DNA of 64,000 nucleotides from Diogma glabrata (lineage: Eukaryota; Arthropoda; Insecta; Diptera; Cylindrotomidae). The stretch lies in assembly GCA_963693315.1 (NCBI GenBank), contig OY856186.1:80171040-80235039 (forward strand), read 5' to 3'. The notes beneath the pieces were generated by a model. That model worked only from the letters and a program-made list of their open reading frames with translations, did no database searches and was not told the origin of the DNA. The position numbers and the translations under genes were made by a program. Positions 59,586-64,000 of the stretch are shown here, piece by piece. Position 1 is the first letter of the stretch. Every line of letters starts with the position of its first letter.

Positions 59586-60107
59586 AAATTGATTGGGATA
59601 ATCCTGAGATTTTAAATTTTGAGTCAAATACTACCAAGCGCAAAATTTCTGAAGCTATTTATATTAAAAAATTCCAAAATAATATGAATATACAATCGGA
59701 TCACACCTATTTTGACAACGTTTACTTATCTTTCATTTAAATATTTGATTCCTACCTAGCTTTGATTTAAATTTCAGTTTGTATCAGTTTTTGTTTAATT
59801 TTTATAATTGAAAAGATAGAAGTTAAAGTTTCAGTCTGTTTGTTGGTTTTTTTAGAATTTTTTAAAAAATATATGTGAATTTTCATTCTCAGTTTTTCTT
59901 TTTTGAAACAGTGTTTTCATTTTTGTAAGTTTTTTTCAAAATATTTTTAAATTATATAATTTTCCATTTTTTGTTATTTTTTGTTATGTTAGTATTTTAT
60001 TTTGTTGGACCTGAAGATAGCTTTGGAGTAAAGCAGAAACGCGTCGTCACAATAAAATAAAAATTAATAATTTATAAGAAATTAAAACATTTTTTTGGAC
60101 TACAACG
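59583..60107 (+). pseudogene. Second Penelope tail, inverted against the first
   Basis: Starts inside the same ORF (KIDWDNPEILNFESNTTKRK, then ISEAIYIKKFQNNMN) and ends at TAA 59740, then carries the same tail as 58783-59104 in opposite orientation. The two copies meet at 59583-59585 with almost no spacer and are near identical, giving an 1.3-kb palindrome-like structure. Confidence 0.85.
59995..60063 (+). ncRNA. Hammerhead ribozyme motif in Penelope tail, copy 2
   Basis: Plus-strand mirror of 58783-58850: stem I strand 59995-60007, GAC 60008-60010, CTGAAGA 60011-60017, stem II about 60018-60035, GAAA 60036-60039, GCGTC 60041-60045 (predicted cut after 60045), GTC 60046-60048 and the second stem I strand from 60050. 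Hammerhead motifs are known from Penelope-like elements. Confidence 0.75.
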
Positions 60108-60326
60108 AATAAAAACAATTTTATATTATTTCGTCCAATGAATTAATAATCATATAATTTTTAATTATCTATTTTTTACATAGACGATAATGTAATTTCC
60201 GTAACACGATAAATTCTTACATTCTAACGTTATTATTTAAGCTTAATTTCAATTAAAAAACCAATTTATCGCTTTTACATAGAAACCGTGTATTGTTTTA
60301 CGCATATTTTACGCGAGTTTTTTGCG

Positions 60327-60758
60327 AAATTGGGTGGGCCAAAAGTCACCATGGGATTTAAAAATTTAATAACTTTTTCGTTTATATATATATATTTTTT
60401 TTTTTTTTCAGATTATAAAATATACAAAATGGAAATTATTTTACACTATGTATGGAAAATAATGTCACTTAAAATATGGGCTCGCTTTAGAGCCTTTTCC
60501 ATAACATCTTTCAAAACTTGTGACTGTAGCGCTCGAATTTTCTGCAACATTACTCGCTCCTTCAAATAACCCCTAAGAAAATAGTCGGGTGTTGACAAAT
60601 CTAGCGAACGCGCTGGCCACTTAGTTTCCGAATTTCTGGCAGTAGAAATTATTCGCTTAACTGAAAATTATTATTTTCTGAAAAAAAAAATATATAAACG
60701 AAAAAGTTATTAAATTTTTAAACCCTATGGTGTTCTATACCATGCCTACCCTGTATAT
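60327..60758 (-). mobile_element. Deleted mariner-like element
   Basis: Left end GGGTGGGCCAAAAGTCACCA and inverted right end TATACAGGGTAGGCATGG. The inverted arms continue through TTTAAAAATTTAATAACTTT and TTCGTTTATATA. Inside, the minus strand keeps KWPARSLDLSTPDYFLRGYL, the end of a mariner/Tc-type transposase around its last catalytic residue. Most of the gene is deleted (element about 430 bp, compared with 1.3 kb or more). Confidence 0.75.
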
Positions 60759-60952
60759 CGCGTAATAACAGAATTAGTTGTATTGTATTCTACAAATTTT
60801 TGTAATCTGATCTTTATAAGTTTTTCAAAAATTTTACTAATAAAACTCAGGAGACTTAAACGTCTATAGTGTTTGGGATCGGGTGTATTAGGATCTCTAT
60901 TTTGTTTGGGTATCCTATACAATGTTGAACAACTGGTACAGTAATGGTCCAT
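60746..60952 (-). pseudogene. LINE reverse transcriptase fragment
   Basis: The minus strand reads RIPKQNRDPNTPDPKHYRRL, then SLLSFISKIFEKLIKIRLQK, the YRPISLL..LSKIFEKLI entry of CR1/Jockey-type RTs (Pro replaced by Arg). Only about 60 residues remain, overlapping the mariner end. Confidence 0.75.
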
Positions 60953-61110
60953 TAATGGTGACCAGTAACGCAGTAATGGTCAAGTACTGACAGCTATGTC
61001 TGGGCTATTATTATTGCTCACACAAGATAATACAGCTACACCAACAACGGACCAATAATGATGACCAGTATTGCAGCAATGACCGAGTATTGGCCACCAA
61101 GCCATTAATA
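60925..61110 (+). repeat. Short tandem duplication, about 100-bp units
   Basis: Two diverged units share ATGGTCCATTAATGGTGACC-type sequence: TGACCAGTAACGCAGTAATGG and TGACCAGTATTGCAGCAATGA, followed by CAAGTACTG or CGAGTATTGG. Confidence 0.5.
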
Positions 61111-63528
61111 TAAAATATAAACTGTTATCATAGGCAAATTTAAATAAATTTAATATAACATAATTTAATACTTTAAAATAAAATTTGAATATTTAATAAA
61201 AAAAAATTTTAAATTTATGCTCACTTAAAGCCTAATCAATATCATAGTCTTTCAGCCGAGAAGCGATAATATCGATAACTATTAGGTACATATCTCTAAA
61301 ATGGATTTTACTCCAGTGAATTTCAACCAGTTTTTTTTGTAAACCATAGATCGGTCAATAAATGGTTCCAGTACTGGCCCAATCACAAAAGCCACGTACC
61401 ATTAGTGGGCTAGTGCTTGGCCGTATTTCAGATTCCAGCAAAGCCTGCTTTGGATGTCAGTAAGTTTTGCTATTTTCCATGTTACGAAAAACCAAAAGAA
61501 ATTTAAAAACTGACCACTGCTTTAGTAAGATATTAGTAGTGTTGTCTATGCTAGAGGTTTTGTAAGGATGTTTTTATAATTTGCACAATATATTCCATAT
61601 CGTGGTTATTGATTAACAGTTCTCGACAGTTTCTATTTACATCATTTTCAACGATAGACACTAGATTATTGGAAGACATATGGACAATGTGAAAAGAGTT
61701 TGCAAAAGCATTGCAGTTTTGCGACGTTAGTCATAGTTTTGTTGTAGTTTTACCTTTTTGAACTTGCAGAGGAAGAATAAGTCTTCTTTTGGTTTCTATA
61801 TACGATTTCTAGGTGATTCTGCCATGAGTTTCTATGCAATTCTCCCTTTTGTGAGGTGATCAAAAAATGTATTAACATGCATTCATGTTCCCATTCTTAT
61901 GCTTTATGCTTACCAGTGAGGATATTTAAATGCTATTTTAGCTATGCTAGAAACTATTTCCCTAAAAACGCTTAAGAATCAATTTGAATTGAAGAGATTA
62001 CAGTCGCAATAGGTTTGTTCTGATTATTTACTAAAGCTAGAGAGGTATGAATTATTTTTCACCTCATTTTGCTAAACTAGAAAAGTCAGATCTATGTAAA
62101 GTGATTTGTAATATTTGTTATAAGCTTGTTTTATTTTGTATTTAACTAACAGATGTAACCTTTTTTGTCTGTTTAACTTTCTCGCAGATAGGAATATTTA
62201 TAATGGAATTGTGTGTTTATTTGTTGAATCGTTCCAAATTCATTGCGACTAAATAAACTTTATAAACTTATTGTTGCTGATAATTTATTTGAATAATAGT
62301 TTTAAGCGAAAAGTGAAATACATTCTAATAAATTGTGTAAACAAAAAATTGTACCGTTTTAGATGGATATTGTCGGCATTATTGAACTTGAGGTTTAAGG
62401 TTGGTTTAAGGTTTAAGATAATGTGGTCAGGATTAAGGTCATTTGCTATTGATTCAAGGATCAGTTCTTATGTTCAGCAAATGATTTGTATCAAACCATT
62501 CTTTATGAAGGATTTGCAACATCGTGTTATAAAGCCATTGCGTTTCAGATCCATTGAGTGATAAAACCATTGCGTTTGAGAATTATTGCGATTGCCAATT
62601 ACTTATTTGAGGATTGACGTCGTCTAAATCATCAATTTTCTCAGTTTGCAAGAGTATGGTTGATTCTAACAGATCCTTAATTAGACCAACATTAGTTTAG
62701 GTTTCAAAATTCATTTTATAAATTTCTAAAGAATCTGGAACCTAGTTGATGGCATGAACAAGATATTTGTCTCAAGATATTTGTATATTTGTCTCAAAAG
62801 TCAAGTAAAATTTTCATAACTTGCCAAAGTCGTTACCAAATGATATTACCTTACTTATCATAAAGATCAAAAAACATAAATCATCGAATTTACAAAATAA
62901 TAAACGCCTCGCTTAACATAATTTCCATGTTGTTTTAGTGTAACACTTGCCAGTAGGAAATACCATGAACACACGAAGCTTTTTCTTCCTTAAAAATTGT
63001 CTCTTATCAAACCATTCCTTCCCCAAAAAACTTCATTAAAATTCAAATACCCAGGTAAGATTTAGGTAAAAGCAAACATAAACAAGATAAAACAAATCTA
63101 GTCAAGTATAATAAGAAATTTATTCAATCAAAATATTTCCATAAAGTTTTTTTTGTAATATTAAGCAGGAATCTTTATAAATTTATGTTCTTTCTTGTAT
63201 CTGTTTTTATTTTGCATCCTTTTTTGTGTGGAGTGAAAAGGGTTTTCGAAAAGTTAATAGAAAACTATTTATGGTAATTTTTTGTTATTTTATTCAAATT
63301 CATTAAATAATATTTGAATAATAGTGGTAAAAGGATATAGAATCAATAAGTTTTAGTTTATGTCGAAGAATGTTTGTTTTTTACGCCATCTCTTGGCGGC
63401 TATTTTCACGTGCGATGATACAAATTTATATACTGCGATCACACCCATAACCTAGATTAGGGCTGAATCCATTCAGATTCACATGATGAAAAACGGGATC
63501 TACGCAGGTGAAAAAGTCGAGATTTGAA
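61111..63528. other. AT-rich DNA, nothing recognised
   Basis: No gene or bounded repeat supported over about 2.4 kb. The 96-codon ORF at 62271-62561 has no recognisable motif. Confidence 0.4.
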
Positions 63529-64000
63529 CTTGACCATTTTTGATTTTTCTGAAACTTGGCATATAAGTAGTATGGACAAAATAAAAAATACTTCTTATTT
63601 TACCTTTTTTAAAAGTGCCGAGTTTGAGCAAAGGGGTACCCCAACATGCATGAAAAATGAAAACTCTGCCAATCTGATGAAACTTTGAAATTAAATTGCT
63701 CAAGAACGGCTATACCGATTTCAACAAACATTTTTTTGATTGATAGATAATTAGTTAGTCGTTTGAAAAAAAATTAATTAATTGTTCTTGTAATTAATTT
63801 TTAAATAAAAATATTAAAAAAACTTTTTTAAAGATGGCGCTATGGTCGAAGATCGATTGGAATTTAATTAATTTTTTTTTCTGAAAATTGTTCTATCCTT
63901 ACTCTAAAATAGTCCAAATTTACAAAGAGACGTTAATTTGTGTTCTTGAGATATTTAATTTTAAAGATTTTAGTCTAACTAAAAATTCTAATTTTTCATA
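63529..64000 (+). repeat. Possible arm of a third long-TIR element (cut by window edge)
   Basis: Starts near ACTTGACCATTTTTGATTTT and has the same order of blocks as the arms of copies 1 and 2: TGACC start, A-rich AAATAAAAAATAC stretch, an AAAGGGGTACCCC block, long A/T runs and AAAGATGGCGCT near 63832. The outer GAGCAATT end is not seen, so the family link rests on the inner blocks only. Confidence 0.4.

Overview
This is a eukaryotic nuclear window, almost certainly from an insect. It is very AT-rich and gene-poor, has one 200-base scaffold gap (10738-10937), and is mostly layered, decayed transposable elements. The insect assignment rests on the mix of elements: R1/Jockey-like, CR1-like and RTE-like LINE fragments, Penelope-like elements, mariner ends, Helitrons, and a CXC-domain transposon protein of a kind I associate with insects. 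I cannot place the order. Only one stretch looks like host coding sequence: the last coding exon of a Ser/Asn-rich protein at 15156-16767 on the + strand, with a splice acceptor, stop codon and polyadenylation signal. A 35-codon ORF at 24804 is a weak candidate for a second.

Layout. 1-1.4 kb: 5' part of a LINE on the minus strand, with a 388-codon open endonuclease frame running off the window; its 5' leader recurs at 40.2 kb. 2.4-8.1 kb: a second LINE (+), split by a 4.76-kb transposon (2773-7533) with arms of about 1 kb in inverted orientation and a broken transposase-like gene; that transposon holds a further fold-back element (4543-6560) with two tRNA-like boxes. 8.16-9.9 kb: a 453-bp satellite in direct and inverted copies, each with a type III hammerhead ribozyme motif. 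11.0-12.1 and 21.6-22.3 kb: two copies of an unclassified repeat. 12.8-14.7 kb: ruined Ty3/gypsy integrase. 15.2-16.9 kb: host exon. 17.0-19.6 kb: element with PIF/Harbinger-like ends. 19.7-21.5 kb: two tandem arrays. 25.9-27.4 kb: small inverted-repeat elements. 27.9-30.9 kb: second member of the long-TIR family seen at 2.8-7.5 kb, abutting a (TA)n tract. 31.1-33.6 kb: Penelope-like pieces in opposite orientations. 33.6-34.2 kb: RTE-like LINE. 37.3-39.7 kb: TIR element with a large repeat inside. 41.9-44.1 kb: R1/Jockey-like LINE cut by a hAT-like MITE. 44.35-47.16 kb: TIR transposon with a frameshifted, internally deleted CXC-domain gene. 52.5-53.6 and 56.8-57.4 kb: non-autonomous Helitrons. 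58.8-60.1 kb: two Penelope tails back to back, each with a hammerhead motif. 60.3-60.95 kb: deleted mariner and a LINE RT scrap. 63.5-64 kb: possible further end of the long-TIR family.

The parts do not form a pathway; the logic is successive insertion. The clearest case is the LINE at 2379-8100, whose reading frame is restored exactly if the 4.76-kb transposon and one copy of TATG are removed. The two most notable signals are (i) a long-TIR DNA transposon family whose protein carries conserved acidic blocks and a conserved C-terminus in two independent copies, and (ii) self-cleaving ribozyme motifs in two unrelated settings, a satellite and Penelope tails. All alignments here were made by eye; no database search or folding program was run.
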